A DNA stretch of 64,000 nt from Cadophora sp. MPI-SDFR-AT-0126 (Eukaryota; Ascomycota; Leotiomycetes; Helotiales; Ploettnerulaceae), in contig JAGMVK010000018.1 in the NCBI GenBank assembly GCA_020747065.1, forward strand, positions 930,001 through 994,000, written 5' to 3'. How positions within the stretch are numbered: position 1 is the first letter of the stretch; each line of letters opens with the position of its first letter. The translations under genes were made by a program, and so were the position numbers. The notes under the pieces were generated by a model. The model made no database searches, was not told the DNA's origin, and saw nothing but the letters and a program-made list of their open reading frames with translations. This document shows, in pieces, positions 44,612-58,328 of the stretch.

Positions 44612-45628
44612 ATGAGTCTTGATTACTTTTATCCCAAATCACACCCACAATTTTAGTCTGAAAGATTGACAGGGTATGTTCTAGTAGATATAGACACAAA
44701 GTTTAGAAAGATGCCCGTTTCCAGGAATACTTCAGTTCAAGAATGAAACTACATTAGCCATATTGATCCCTATCCCTTCGCGTCAGCCGGTGATGATTCC
44801 AGCCACGTATGGTGGCCAGCTCAAGTTTGATAAATAATTATGACCAAGACCATTATATTCTGCGTGGACACCTGCTTCAAGTGAAGGAAATCGGTGTCTT
44901 TTGAAGCCATTCTCGCCAAGGATAGTGGTCAAATACTGACCTATACATGGACGGCCAGCAACAGTGGAAGAGAAATGGACACTTTACAGGAGAAGTAAGC
45001 GTGGCTTATAAATATTCAAGGTTCCAAAAGTCCAGCATGTTCTGTAATAAACTAGTTTACCCTTGCTTTCAGCTGTAATCTCACTTTTTTCCAATTCCAT
45101 GATAGTTTTATAAACAGCTTCCTCCCTCTCGAAGTATAAATCGTCTTTCTCGTCACTTTGAGCTCCACAATTACTACTGCTACATGATGTCGCTTTTTTT
45201 CACCTCTAGTCTTCATCAATCATCATAACTGAGGTAAAAGCCGTGCCTGCCTTTTCTTCGTTCACTTTTGAGCACATTATTATCGTGAGTCAACAACGCT
45301 ATGTCGTCGAACATGATCTCAATGAATCAAAGTTCTTGACTCACCAACACTACCCCCTATTTCTTCATTTACAGACAGTCATCACTATTCCTTCTTTCCT
45401 CAGGCTTAGCTCAAAGTCGTCGACGAGCAGGCTCTTCTCTCTTCTAACACCACTGAAGGCCATCCTATTTCACTACGTCAGATCCATCCATACTCGGCGC
45501 AATCACACCTCCAGCGAACGTCATTTTAAAACCGAAAACAGACTCAAACAGACCTCAAGTCATCTAATCAACACCCAAGACTCTCACCCATCATCTAAGT
45601 TCTTCAATTTCAATATACACGCTCGCAA
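44612..45628. other. Intergenic, no gene seen
   Basis: 1 kb. An open frame 45243-45668 has leader-like composition without family features. Confidence 0.45.
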
Positions 45629-46617
45629 TGGCACCACAACCTCACAAATATCGCACTCATCCTCATAGTTCTCACACTCATCTTCTCCGCCACCAGCATC
45701 CCTGTCACCTCCTCATCGTACGAGGTCTTTTCTCGCAATGAAGGTGAAGCTCGTGCTGAAGACTCCGACTTACTCATTGAAGACAATGTTACCTGGGCAA
45801 GATCTGTGAGTGATTGCAAGGTATCTCGTGCCGAGGACTTTGACTTGAGTACTGTTCCATGGGCTCAGTCACCCGACAACAGCATCCTCGTTGCAGCATC
45901 ATCAACCCAACCTCTCAGCACACGCACCGAACCAGACTGGCTCATCCAACTCCGCAGCAAATCCTTCCACGCACCACCATACTGCATGCAACAGATCCTC
46001 GGCTGGTGCTCTCTCACCTCCGTGGTCCGCAACGACGGCAAGACCGTTGACCTCTACGTCTTCGACGACCGTGCATCGCCAAAGGATACAACAAAGCCTC
46101 GTTACCCGTCAAAGCTTTCAACTTCCGGTCTTTGAATGGCGGGGAGATTGTGCTCCAGCAAATCAGCAGTGCGGAACCTCATTCATATACGTTCCGTAAT
46201 CGGGGATATGGTTGGGGTTTCACGAATTCGTGGTGTTGGAATGCGGGGGTTTCGAATGACTATCCTGGCTTTAGAATGGCGTGTACCAGTGGCTTTGATT
46301 GTAGCTCGCCAGAGGTTGCAGCCAGAAAGGCTGCTCGTGCTGATGGTTTTGAGTTGAGTACTGGGGGTGATGGTCCGTGGCGTCGAGGTGTTGATGGCGA
46401 GTCGTGGTTGAGGAACCTTCGGTATCAGCAGGTTCTGAAGGCAATTCAACTCATTACAGCTCTAGCTTCTGTGGTATCGCATTGGAAACCAGGGTATCGG
46501 TCAAGGATATTCGATTTCGTGGGAGATATTGCATGGTTCTCTAAATGGCGTTCCCTCATTGTACCTGGACATCGTGGGACTTCAATGAATTCCATAGATG
46601 TTCGTAGAAAATAAATT
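45629..46617 (+). pseudogene. Secreted-protein gene disrupted by frameshifts
   Basis: Unrecognised family. From 45630 one frame encodes a strong signal sequence (NIALILIVLTLIFSA) and continues through a coding-like stretch with a Cys-bearing block (PPYCMQQILGWCSLTS) to VDLYVFDD near 46068. There the coding sense moves to another frame: CIAKGYNKASLPVKAFNFRS, LNGGEIVLQQISS, GYGWGFTNSWCWNAGVSND and so on to the stop at 46612. A second break is at the start: ATG 45629 is one base out of frame with the signal sequence, and no in-frame Met precedes it. So at least one, probably two, single-base shifts. Either a recent pseudogene or base-calling errors; no intron signals fit. Restoring the frame is not attempted here. 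Total length would be about 320 residues. Confidence 0.55.
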
Positions 46618-49600
46618 GCATTACAACCTTATTCTTATCCTTTCCAGGTGTAGTGTCATTCTACATGCTGAGGAGGCCAATTGAAGAGTTCCTCTTTCCG
46701 AGACATAGCAATAAATCGTAGAACCCTTTTTAGAACCACAAATGCTGCCGAGAAGCTACTCAGAGTGGTAGACGATGTGACCTACCACGCAATTCGATCG
46801 GGGTGAGTAGAGTATTTGGACCACTGAGTCTTTTCCATGCAGCTTAATTTATGGACTCCACGCCTACACATTCTATCAAGCCAGTGGTCTGCAGTACAGT
46901 CCCCAATGTTGACGTGGGAATTGGCGAAGCGAACGAAACATCAACATTGTTATCTTCACACACACGGATTAGTACTTTCACGCAGCTGATACAATACTTA
47001 ATACCTCATTCGAATGACTGTGCTGTAGCAAATAGAATCATTGCAGAAGTTCAGTAGAAAATACTAAAATGGATCGTAAGGAAGCCTCCCTTTTGCCGCC
47101 AGACTTGCCACGATTTGTACCACTACCGGTCTCGAGACGCAGCTAGTACAAAAGACCTAGACGCGCATCTTCGGTGCACAACAATAACATAGTCGTTTCA
47201 TGTTTTATTTCATTTCATTGAGACTCCACAGTCAGAGCCTTAGATAGCCTCTTCGAGAAACTATCTCTGTATCATTGATTGGAAATGAGGTTCAGGGGCG
47301 TAGATTCGCTCAGCAACAACAAAAATTGTGCTGAATTTTTGCAGAACGACCACTCACTTATGTCAAGATGGAGACTTATCGTCCAGTAACGTGAATTTCT
47401 CATCGACCAGGAGATTGGAACCGTTCTTGCCATGTAGCTCTTAATCAACTGAGTAGACTATCCAAGCCCGACTGGGCATGCTGGGGGCATTTGCCGAAAA
47501 GCAGAAGCAGGAGCAGACGAGTTCATTCTTCTGTGAGAGCTACAGTGGGAAAATGCCGGGCTTGTCAAACAACTCTCATATCAAGGCTTGACGATATGTA
47601 GAGGAGAGGAACTTCTCTAGGTACTAGTTTCCTGCTGCAGCATATAGCTGCTTGCAATGGCTAATGACTTGACGCATTTGTATGGTCAACAGTCTAGATG
47701 CCCCCCAACAGAGACATCTCCTCTTGACATTTGACATGTACCCTCAATATCAAGCCTCACACAACCTCGCATGCCGCTGGCCAAATACCTCGGGTCATTC
47801 TCTGTCTCGCCAGTTCCGCATTTGATCTCTCCGCCTTGTCATTCCCTAGTCCCCCAACCTTCGTGTAGGAAACATTCCCCCCAGATCCGAATAGCCAATT
47901 TGTACCTTGGCTATCATGTATTCATCGAACTCAACGCTCCCCTAATAGCAAGCATAACCTCGGCACACGTGACTATCATTCGTCTCCTATTCCATCTCTT
48001 CTGATCCGGCTGTATCAACCTCGGATGCTTCATCCTCACGAAGCGCAACCGGCGACGACCCACCTCGGCAACACCCCGGCATAAACACCATTGCCTCAAA
48101 CCATCAAGCAATACCCAAGCGAAGTCTCCCAGCTGCCCCTGTCAACAATCGTCATCCACGCATCAAGTCCGATCAAACATCCCTCCCTCCATTCCTTCCC
48201 CATCAACATCCGCTCGCTCCCAGTAAATCACAAATTAAGGGACCAGCTGAAAGCAGAGGAATGAAAGACTCACTACTCCCACCAAAAAAATACGAGACCC
48301 AAAAGATGGAGTCTCCTAAAATTTCCCCGTAAGTAGCACCGCCGCCCCATCACATCATACTCCACGGCTATCGAAAATGCCACCTTGTCCTACCTTGTCT
48401 GTCTCCATGATGCCATGTGAAGCAGGCAGGTCAAGCGAGACCTCGCCCTGGCATTAGTGCCACAACCTCCCAGACCATGATCCCTCCCCTCCTTCCCCTC
48501 TCTCCAAGATCCTCTCATCTTGGCAATTTACTTGTAGAGATAAGGCTGCATTGGAAGTTCCGCCACGGCGTCACCGGCGCTGTTCGTCCGTACTGCTTTG
48601 CCTCTTCTCCTTCCTATCTGTCTCTTTCCCCTAGTGTAAGTTGCTGTCGTGTACCATGGGGAGTAAAAGAGGGGCAGACTTCACGCCAAATCTCAGACAA
48701 ACCTCGACGACCTCACATAAGAGAGAAAAGCGGAGACAGAACCGGGCAACTCGGCCCTTCAGCCCCGCAAAAACAGCAAAAACACCATTCCTGCATGGAA
48801 TGTTCCTATTTGGTACCCCCTGCCCTGAAGAGCCACAGCATTGAGAGGAGAGAGAGAGAGACAGGGAAAAGTGGCATGATGATGCGCTAGAGGACGCTTA
48901 TGCGGCTATTCCACTTCGCTTTCATGTGATACTTAGCGCCGATAACGAACTGATCGAATTCTTCTTTGACTTGATAATTTTTATCTTGGCGAGGAGGTGT
49001 TCCTTTGCCTCACCAGGGAAGAAGTCCGTTCGAGCCCTTTAATAGCAGGCCAAGGTTAAACTAGAATTCCAAAAGAAGAGCTAAGGGGATATGAAAGAAG
49101 AGCTAATGGGATAGTATGGAAGGAAGTGGGCCAATTGGATGTTTCGATTGCCTGGTCTGGTCTGGGGAAATGGACGACGGCATCGGGCTTGGTCGGCTGG
49201 CTTTGTCGTATCCGGTATAAAGGATGAAAGAGGTTTCGACTGATTTTTTTTCGTAGCCGATACGTACGTGTAGCTTTCGCCATCAAGAAGCGCAGGTGTC
49301 GTTCTTACGCATCCTGCTTATTTTGCATATGACGATGATGAATGGATGAGGTGATTCGCATTTTTGAACGAGTCAGTCTGCGAAGAGAGTTGGCCGTTCT
49401 GTCCGATTCTGGCCCTCTGCAGGGAAGGAAGGGTCAGTCATGATGTCAGCGACGAACTCTGCAAACCTAATTGCAACCCCCTCGATCAATGAGCATCACG
49501 AAAGCCAAGAGCATTACGAGTCGCCTTTCGAGAATTTCTGAAATTGTTGAGGACAATCGCCGTCATCATCATACCATACCATGGGGGATTGTTCGGCGGC

Positions 49601-52600
49601 CACCGAGACAGCGCCGGCTCTTGGATGACTATTCGTCTGGGGTTGAGGAAATGTTTTCAGACGGGAATTGTCCGTGCAGCCGACGCACCTCTTCCCTGTC
49701 TCCCTTTCAGCCGTCGAGAAGTTATTGAGCAAATCTCGGCCTATTTCTGGAAATGCTGTTAGCTAGCAGCAAGTTGTAAGTATACTTCGCTCTCACGTGG
49801 GGTTTCGATTTCAGATTGGAATCGAATCGGGGAAGCCGAAGAATACAAGTGGGGAAGATAAGCTTTGTGGTTGAAAGATGGGGTTGGAAGGAAATTGAGG
49901 CTGATTTGACTTTCACATGTCAAACATGATACAACTCGCGATGCTCGCACTGATGCGTACCCCTCGTTTCTCGCTTCGGTTCCTCTCCTGAAAGTGGACG
50001 GACGTCAAAGTTCGCGAACTTCGGGACGACCGACCGAGAGATACCCAAGGGGAAGGTAAGGTGTACCAGTTCCTGCAGCGTTTCATAGGCGCGCATGCAG
50101 GTATCGATACTTGGAAATTGGTTCTCCTCGCCTTGAACGGAGCTTTGTACCAGCTGGGTCGAGCTTACGAGAGGAAGGCAGGTCGCTGGAGCGCTGGAGA
50201 TGATGCTTCGGGTGAATTCGGAATTTGTGGAGTATCTGCTCTCGGTCAATTAGATCGCGAATTGTGGAGGAATGGAATATTGTTGCTGAAACACGTGGAA
50301 AAGTACCTCCGTACCTCCGTCCCCCGAACCCCTTTGCAACGACATCTGGCTGAATTTGACCCACGTGTTTCCCCTTTCTTAACCGATCTCCATGTCTGGG
50401 GGCATTGTTGGGAGAGTGCTTTTTTTTTTTTTGGGACAGACACCATCTGCATAATTTAAGATAACATGTTACAAGTGAACGAATGGCAGGATGCCACTAT
50501 GAGTTTTCTTACCACACTTCCTCTTGAGCACTGATACCCCGTGGTAGGCGTGCCAAGTATGTCCATATAATTCGTGGTATGATAGGGAAAGTTTGCCCCC
50601 CACGCTCGCCAACCCGCACCACACGTAACACGTAGGTAGAATGTCGGATTCCTATCGTATCACACTCGTCCCATGCGGTGCCTTTCAGGTCGTCACTTTG
50701 CTGCCTTTGCCAATTGTTGCATTTTCCCATGCACGGAAGCTAGGCTCCGAAACCGAATAGGCCGTTGTCTTAGTTTCAAGGCAATTTCAAACCATTGGTT
50801 CTAGACTTACAAACCAGGGAGAAACCAAGCTGAGTGAGCAAGAAAGACGACTTTGGTGTTTGACATCCAATTGATCGGACTGTGGAATGCGCGTCTCCTA
50901 TCTCGCATTACCACTTTGAAATTCTTCCGGCCGGACGTTGGTTTGCATGGCCGTGTTGCCGGATGGAACATGCAGTTTGAATTCCCGTGGACCCCTGTCA
51001 AGGGAGCAAGCATCTCTTCTCCACATTCCGGGGTCTTATCGCCCGTCGTCTCCGCATTCGAGAGGATCAATTCGTGGAGCCGTGAGTAGTTCTCACCCAG
51101 CCGCGGCGCCAACCAGATCCAAGTGCTCGTACAGAATGATTTTAGGCAGATTTGGGAGCGTTTAGGAGCATTCCAAATGTGTACACAGCGTCGGATAACT
51201 CGACTGTTTAGGCATGTGTCAAGTTCGGTGTATCTTACTTTTGTGCCTTTCTCTGCTTGGCATGATAAAGGAACCTGGTCGTCGGACTCGGATGGGCCTC
51301 GCCTGTGAACATGTTTGGAGATTTGTACTTTGCATTGATCTCCCGTGCATCGCGAAGCGCCTGTTTCCCCTTACACTTAGGCTGCTCGTTCCGGGGGCAG
51401 ATTAATTGGATTTTCCTTCGTACGATGTAACATACAGGAAGCCAAGGGAGCCGTCCTTACGTTATGTGATGAACATGATTTGCGGCTGATGATTCGTTGG
51501 TTCGTGGCTTTGACGGCTTCATTCCTATCCTGACGATCAAGCCATCATCAATGCTTTTTGCTTTGATTATCCTGCTGTGCTTTGTTGGCTGTCAGGTGCA
51601 TGAGATGATCTCGAAAAAAGCAAGAAAATGGCTTGCTATGGACGAGACGGGCCGCCGTCGACCGTCCCCACAGATGCCACATTTCCCCAGCTCACCATGC
51701 AACCCCCACGCACCAGACCCCTTTAGGACGCTCGTCGCGGAGAGCCGTGAGACAGGGCGTTTGTTCATCAAAGGAAGCAACAGAAAGCCCGGGTCCAGTT
51801 CCAGGCTGGCGGATCGTCCAGGCCTGTGAGTGGAAATGGTTGAGTGATAGGTTCACCAAGGGGCGCATGACAAAACACAAGATGCTTTTTGGGATTGGAT
51901 ATGTGATGAGGCGTCCTGCTCAGCCCCAGCCCCAGAATCCTGTCAGAAACACAAATATTGCTGACACGAGTGGCCACGACATAAATATCTGGGGCAGGAA
52001 TGCTAGGTCGGACAACCTCCGAAACCACGCCTGGAAGGATGATACGATCGGAAGCTGTCCAGATCGAACGAGTCAGCTTCATGATCTTCATCCAAGACAC
52101 CCAGGAACGAGTCGAACGAGGGGAACCCCTAATTTCTCCACTCTCCACTTTACGCTATTTCCAGGGGATCAGATAAGAAACGAGACATCGAGTTGATTTG
52201 GTGAGGCGGAGTCTGGATCTCGATGATCGAAATACAAGACAGGTGTTGTCAGCAACAAAACTCGAATCACGGATGTCCGACTCCAATCAGCTCGTAAGGT
52301 TCCATTCTATCGAACTCTAGCTGATACCACATATAGAAGTGGAAGTTAATCAGAACTATTGAAGAAGAATTGGCAGCGGTCCTCAGATCCTGAAGGGGCA
52401 GTTGTAAAGCCTGAGAAAACAAACCTTCCGCTACAAGCCCTTCGGCGAAACTTAAAGCCGCCAATCCCGCCCCCAGCATGAATTCCACTGTGGGCTTCAG
52501 GGGCTCTAGCGAAGGCCAAGCCTGTGGAGCTCTCTAAAATGCTTCTGGAAACCTCATCGAAGGGCTTCAGGCCTGTTGCCAGTGCCAATGGGCAAAGTCA

Positions 52601-55600
52601 CGATGTTCCTTTTTGATATCAATTTCGAGTTCTGAAGACTCCAGGCGGCTATTGCGCTCCTCAAGCAATGCAATCGTTTGTAGTCTCTATTTGATTCGGT
52701 CTCATTTGATAGATGGATAGAGACACCCAAGAATTGCCAATGCAAGTGCAGCGCAGTGCGCAAATCCTTCCATTGGGATCGCTATCAAGAATTCTTTCTT
52801 CGTGGCAGGCCCCCCCCCCCCCCCCCCCCCACTGTCGACCCATTCCGAAGCGTACCAAAGCGCTTCTGAGCGCAGATTGGGTGCTCAACAAAAGATACCC
52901 AAGGCCTTCATTTCAATAATTGTCCTATCTCTGCTTCACTTTGGGTGCGCTTCAAGACGTCTTACTCAGCGCTGTACCGTTTTCTCATTGCAACGTGCCA
53001 ACAGAAATTGAGGACGAGCAGAACAAAAGCATCGCTTATTCGGCTCCCCTATTTCGATGGTCTCCCACCAGACACGCACGTGGAATCACGCTTCATCTGA
53101 TGATTGTCGCATTGCTATGTCTTACGTCCGTAACGACGTACCTCGCAAGATCCATCACCACAGCCAAACGAAACAGCGTTCTCATCATCATCCATCCTCA
53201 TCTCCTTCAAAAGCCGAGCTGGCCCACCCCAAAAATAACCTATGCTGTCGTCGGTACTTCTCGACGGCAAGCAAGCAAGCCCTCACTCATGAGACGGCGC
53301 GACTGTCACGAATATGTTACGGAATGGCAAGTAAGGGGAGCCTCAGACCTTCACCCAAGGCGATCCCGATTCTTTTTCTCGCGCTTGGCTCTTGGGTATG
53401 GGTTCCACGGCTCTTTCTCCAGAGGTGTGGAGCGCAGCCCCATCGCTTGCATTATTTTCCATTGTCCTGTAAAAAAGAACCGAGAAGCAGGGCCTTCTTC
53501 GGGCCGGATGTCTCTTCTGAGATTCATGAAGGGACCCAGAAATTTGAGGGCCTGGCGAAATTTTGTGATGAGGATTTTTTTTCTCGTGCTCTTTTTTCTT
53601 ATCGTCTGGATCTTTAGTTTGTCATGGTCATGGCGGTCAGTGATGTCAGTAAGAAGAAAGGAAAAAACCGCCAACAAGCAAGCGCTTGAGGCGGCCCCAA
53701 AAGATTCCGAGCTTTCTCCAGAGTCTATCTGTTCCCGTCACCACAAGTGTGGAGTCTCCAGAAAGATGACGTTTTGTCCTCTCCTTGCATTCCTAACCTC
53801 CGTAAAGCGCACGACATCGATCCGGTTTCGAAGCACGGGGGGTGGTTGGAGTTGCTGTGCTTTAGGCGCACGAGTCAGATGTCTTTGGGGGAGGGTTTAT
53901 TGAGGGACCCGCTGTAGCCACAGAGATCGTAATCTGGGATCCGCAAAATTTAAAATGGATTCCAGCGCTGTGGCAGGCAGGCAGGCAAGCCTCCAGATCT
54001 GGCGGCGGTACGCAGGAAACTCATTTGTGGGTCTCATGGATGGACGGCATGGTCATGGTTGTTTATGTATCCGGGGCATCTTTGTTACGTTTTGGGGATG
54101 TGGCGGTGCTGGATTGGATGTCGCATCACGACTTGATTCCTTTTGATGGTGAAGATGAAGATGAAGATGACGAAGTCGCGTCAAGATGGAAAGGCCGTTG
54201 AAAATGTTTGCGAAATGATAATCATTAGAGAATCTGATAATGGAAGCGATGGTTACACGATATATCTGGGCAGTCATCAGCCTCGTTTCCAGGCCTGTCG
54301 GAACTCACCCGCCTATTCTTTCATGTCTGAGGCGAAACACGGCAGTCAAAACCTCGCTCGCCATGATCAGCCCAGCATTGCTTGACCTTACGAATCGTAT
54401 CACGGCCTTCTCTCCGCGACGCTCGCTCGCTCATACGGAGATAAATTTAACAACAGCACATATTCCAAGATACGGATACGATGCACTCCCCAGATTCCAC
54501 CTAAGTCATGCACACATCTCCCGATGTACGCTTCGGCATTAAAAAGTTTATGCTTGCATGATCTGATCTCCAGGTTGGAGGTAGGGCGGTCAACTCCCGA
54601 AGGTGTACAGGTCCACTCTTCTCCTTTTGATGCCAGGTTAGGTAACCTAGTATTCCTGGAAAAAGAGATTCTAGATCTCCAAAGAAGAAGAAAAGAGAAG
54701 AAAGGGAAAGAAGAAAATGATGTGTTGTCATCCTCACTTACAGAGGAAGACCCCTGTCTGTATCTCCATGCGCGCAGACTTATCATCTTGCTTCGCTTTC
54801 AAGGTCCAGCCAGATACTCGCTGACCGCTGGATGTGTCTAGACCTTCAGGTATCTGTCACCGTATTCGACATGACAATGAATCAGCGAGTTTCCCCAGGA
54901 GATTATTAGAAAAAGTGACATTCTTTTGCGCTCCAATCAGTATTTCCCTTTTCACTGACGAGGCGGTGGAGGTGCCTGCCAGTGACTAACCAACCCCACA
55001 TTCCGCCATTTGCTTCCAACCTGCCAACCTCCCACTGGAGTGGAGTGTGGGTGTACTGTACCCCGGTATGATTTCCCTTGCTTCCGACTTACCGCTCCCT
55101 CCTACATGATACATACCTACTTTGGTACCCTCCTCAAGACATATCATATCAAATCACATCATATCATTAGTCGAGGCGACGTGGACGTGGGATGGATGTT
55201 TGATTTGGCGTTAAGTGTAGGAGGGAGGCAGGCGGTTAAGATATCATGCGATTGCGGGGGTACTTCTCAAGCAAAAGACTGACTCGAATTTCTCCGTTAC
55301 AGTCTCCAGTAGAGAAAAACCTTAGAGATACTATACTAGACCCATTCTTTTTCCTTTTGGAGAGATGAGATGAGATGAGATCCATGTCGAGACTGGTACA
55401 AGGCTTACCTTTGGAGATAAACAGGTATTGTGGGGTAGACAGGAGACGCTATCACGGTGTGAGTGAATGACTTGCCTGTTTGGGACTTTGATGTATGTAC
55501 CCCACGGCTGGGCGAACCCCAGATAACGAAAATGAAAGGGGTCTGGCCAGAAAAGGCTTTTGGGGGCGAAGATGGAGTTGGGTTGTGTTGGTTGGTTGGT

Positions 55601-58328
55601 TGCTTAGGATGATTAGTACTTATTTTCTTATGCATGTTGGGGAGAGATGGAGTAGGTGTGTGTCACATCAAGGAATAAGAAAAGTGTGGTGTGGTGATGT
55701 GATTAATGCTGGGTTGGTTTCGTGAAGCGCTCGCTCTGTTGTTGGATGGTTGGTTGGACCGGAATGATATCGGAGTGAGGGGAGGATGTCTGGAAATCGA
55801 GGATGGTGTTTTCATGCCGATTCCGGGGTGCATTCGATGGCATGGTGTACTTTGGATGGTGAAATGTTGGGGTACAGAGCGCATCGTCTTGTCAAGATGA
55901 TGTCAACATTTCATGTCAAGTCGTGTATTTTCCGAGGGTCTTCCGTCCTGGCTTACGGCACATCTTACGTCTTACATACTTCATTTACCAAAGACCAGAA
56001 GAAAATGGATTGGTAGGTAATGTAAGATAGGGAAAGCCGAATCAAAAGCCTGGACTGGAGTAGAATTTATGTATGGAATGAAGAATGACAAACACGATTC
56101 GTACGCCATCCAGATATCTATCGTTTGATATGCGTCCAGAAACGGAAAGACAGGGGTGGGACGAGAGTGGCTTGATATGGCATGGACTTCGATCTGCGAA
56201 AGTATTTAATTAATTGAACGATTAATAGAGAGAGAGGCTTTGGTACCAGTAGATTCGTGTCACCATCGCATACAAATCACGCCTTCCTGGCGCTTGAAAT
56301 TAGCATCGATGGTTCCCCACGTTCTTTTCTCAGCCCAGAAGTCCCCAGACGGAGCGATGTCGACCGAGTTGACCCGACGAAAGCCTGGCGTCTGTCTCCA
56401 ATCTCCAGAGTCGTCTCCACGACCCCAGTTAATGGCTGAGCCATCTCCCCAGACGCCCGATTATGTCGTGCTGATATTACTGGGACAGCTGGGAGGAGTC
56501 GGGGCAATTTGTCGGTGCCTACCACTGTGAGCGTACAGTCAGGATTACGAGGTTGTGATAGGCGAGAGAGAGGCGAATGGAGTGATGAGTACGCATGTTA
56601 GGATGGCTGTAGGACGAATTATTTACAAGCTGAGAAGGATATGTATGCATTATTCAGCTGGGGAGGCCGAGTCAGCAAGGCCAGACAAGATAAGTCTGGA
56701 GTTAATGTGGGTTGAATCATCGAGGAATGGGGGGAGACTGAAGAAAGAGGGAAGTCGGGGCCGGATCAACAATTGTGACAGGCGGCTTGGGGAAAATGTG
56801 ATGTGATGGAAATAGCTGTTTTAGGACGATAGCGAGATGGAAGTACAAACGAAAGGAGTTGGATATGCGGTTTTGAATCGAAATGAAAATGTGTTGTTCT
56901 GCCTTTGACGCATGTATCAGGATATATTTACCTACCACTGTTTGCAAGATCTGGAGGAAACCGGTGTTGTTGTATGGTGCGGCTCTTGATCGTCGAAGGA
57001 GAAGATTGACCATCAAACAACAGCTTCATCTTGTCCTTGTCCTTGTCCTTCAAACATGCCGTCCTCCTTCAGCTCAATGTGCTTGCTCTCAGCCCATCTC
57101 ACGAAATCCAATCTCGACCTGCATCTGCATCTGCATCTCAGCGTCCATCGCACTGCCGGCTTTGGTGGAATACTGCCCGTTTAGGCTTAGAGTAGTAGAT
57201 ATACAGAGGTACAAGGAGAGAGGGCGGATTTTTCGTTAGTGCTATTCCCCACTATCTATTCTCCCCACCAAAAAATGGGTGAGGGGTGGAACAAAAGAAA
57301 AAAAGAAAATCAATGGCCTGAAAAGGCAAGGAAAGAATCCACTGGTGATGATGCGATCATGATGAAGACGGGGGCCATGGAGCACATGCGAGATGGAGTT
57401 ATGCCACCAGGCCTATGATGTGCCAAATGTCAACGCACGATACTGTGATCGAGATCAAGGATTGGCAGGATCCCTCGATATCTTGCTCTCCACAGATCCT
57501 GTATCGTATGAGTATCTCTTTGTACAACACATCATTCCAGGAAGAGGCAAAAGAAACTTCCGTTGATTCGAGTCGAATCGAATTTGAGTCAAGCCGAGCC
57601 ATCATCAAACGTCAATATCCCATGTCCTCTCCAACAGTACCGTAGTGATATCGACGGCCACGTCCCCAAGTGTACAGCCTGGTTGCGAGCAGTAAAGCAA
57701 CCAAGCAAGCAAGCAGGCCTTCCATCCACACGTCGAGTTGCTTCCCCAGGCGGCCCCATTCGTTGCCCACAGTCCAAGCCAAAGTATATTTCAAGGTGCA
57801 GTTCCATATCGCGAGTGAGCGGCCGCCAAAGGAGCCATTTGATTCGATTTGATTCGAGTATCTCGCAATCCAGATCTCGCAGGCAGGCAGGCGGTAACAC
57901 TTCCAAGAGGATTGGATGTGCAGCTCACACACGACAAGAGCAAAGTCATACACCGACCAAGACAGATCGGCCAGCGACGAGCAAAGACAAGCTCTCAAAA
58001 CATCGTGCACCAAACATCCAAGAAGTGGCAGCAGGCTCGAAATATATACGGAATCCACCCAGAACAAACACAAGGTGCAAGATAACGAACCGGGCTGCAC
58101 TGTCGCCCCACCGTCCCAGCGCTTGCGAGCACGTCTAGGAGAAGATCATTGGAGCTGAATCACGCAGGCAGTTGAAGCAGTAGCTGAAGCACGCATCGCG
58201 CATCGGAGAGAGGCAAGAATAGGAGAAGCAGAAACATTTTGTTTCTATTTCCTTTGACTTCACGGTCAGATCCGTTTAGGCCTCCTCTCTTGGACGTTCT
58301 TGGACTTGTCTTGTCAGTCTTGTGCATG
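46618..58328. other. Gene-poor region upstream of creA
   Basis: About 11.7 kb without a gene I can support. 46.6-48 kb is AT-rich. Later parts have open frames up to 327 codons (52920-53903) and 191 codons (57563-58138), but their translations are Arg/Ser/Cys-rich, several frames overlap on both strands, and no domain is visible; the length is explained at least partly by C/T-rich stretches with few stops. Simple repeats: 13 T at 50420-50432, 21 C at 52810-52830, ATGAGATGAGATG near 55368, TGCATC repeats near 57120, CCTTGT repeats near 57035. Confidence 0.5.
52810..52830 (+). repeat. Poly(C) tract, 21 nt
   Basis: Uninterrupted run of 21 C directly read from the sequence. G-rich on the other strand. 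Confidence 0.9.

Noticed and set aside
50061..50459. 132-codon frame
   Set aside because: No motif, no splice context, antisense frame of 93 codons open over the same bases.
57563..58138. 191-codon frame and an overlapping 162-codon antisense frame
   Set aside because: Both open at once in low-stop sequence, no features, composition unlike neighbouring proteins.
46618..58328. Transposon or repeat-induced mutation as cause of the gene-poor region
   Set aside because: No terminal repeats, no reverse-transcriptase or transposase motif, and no general AT skew seen.
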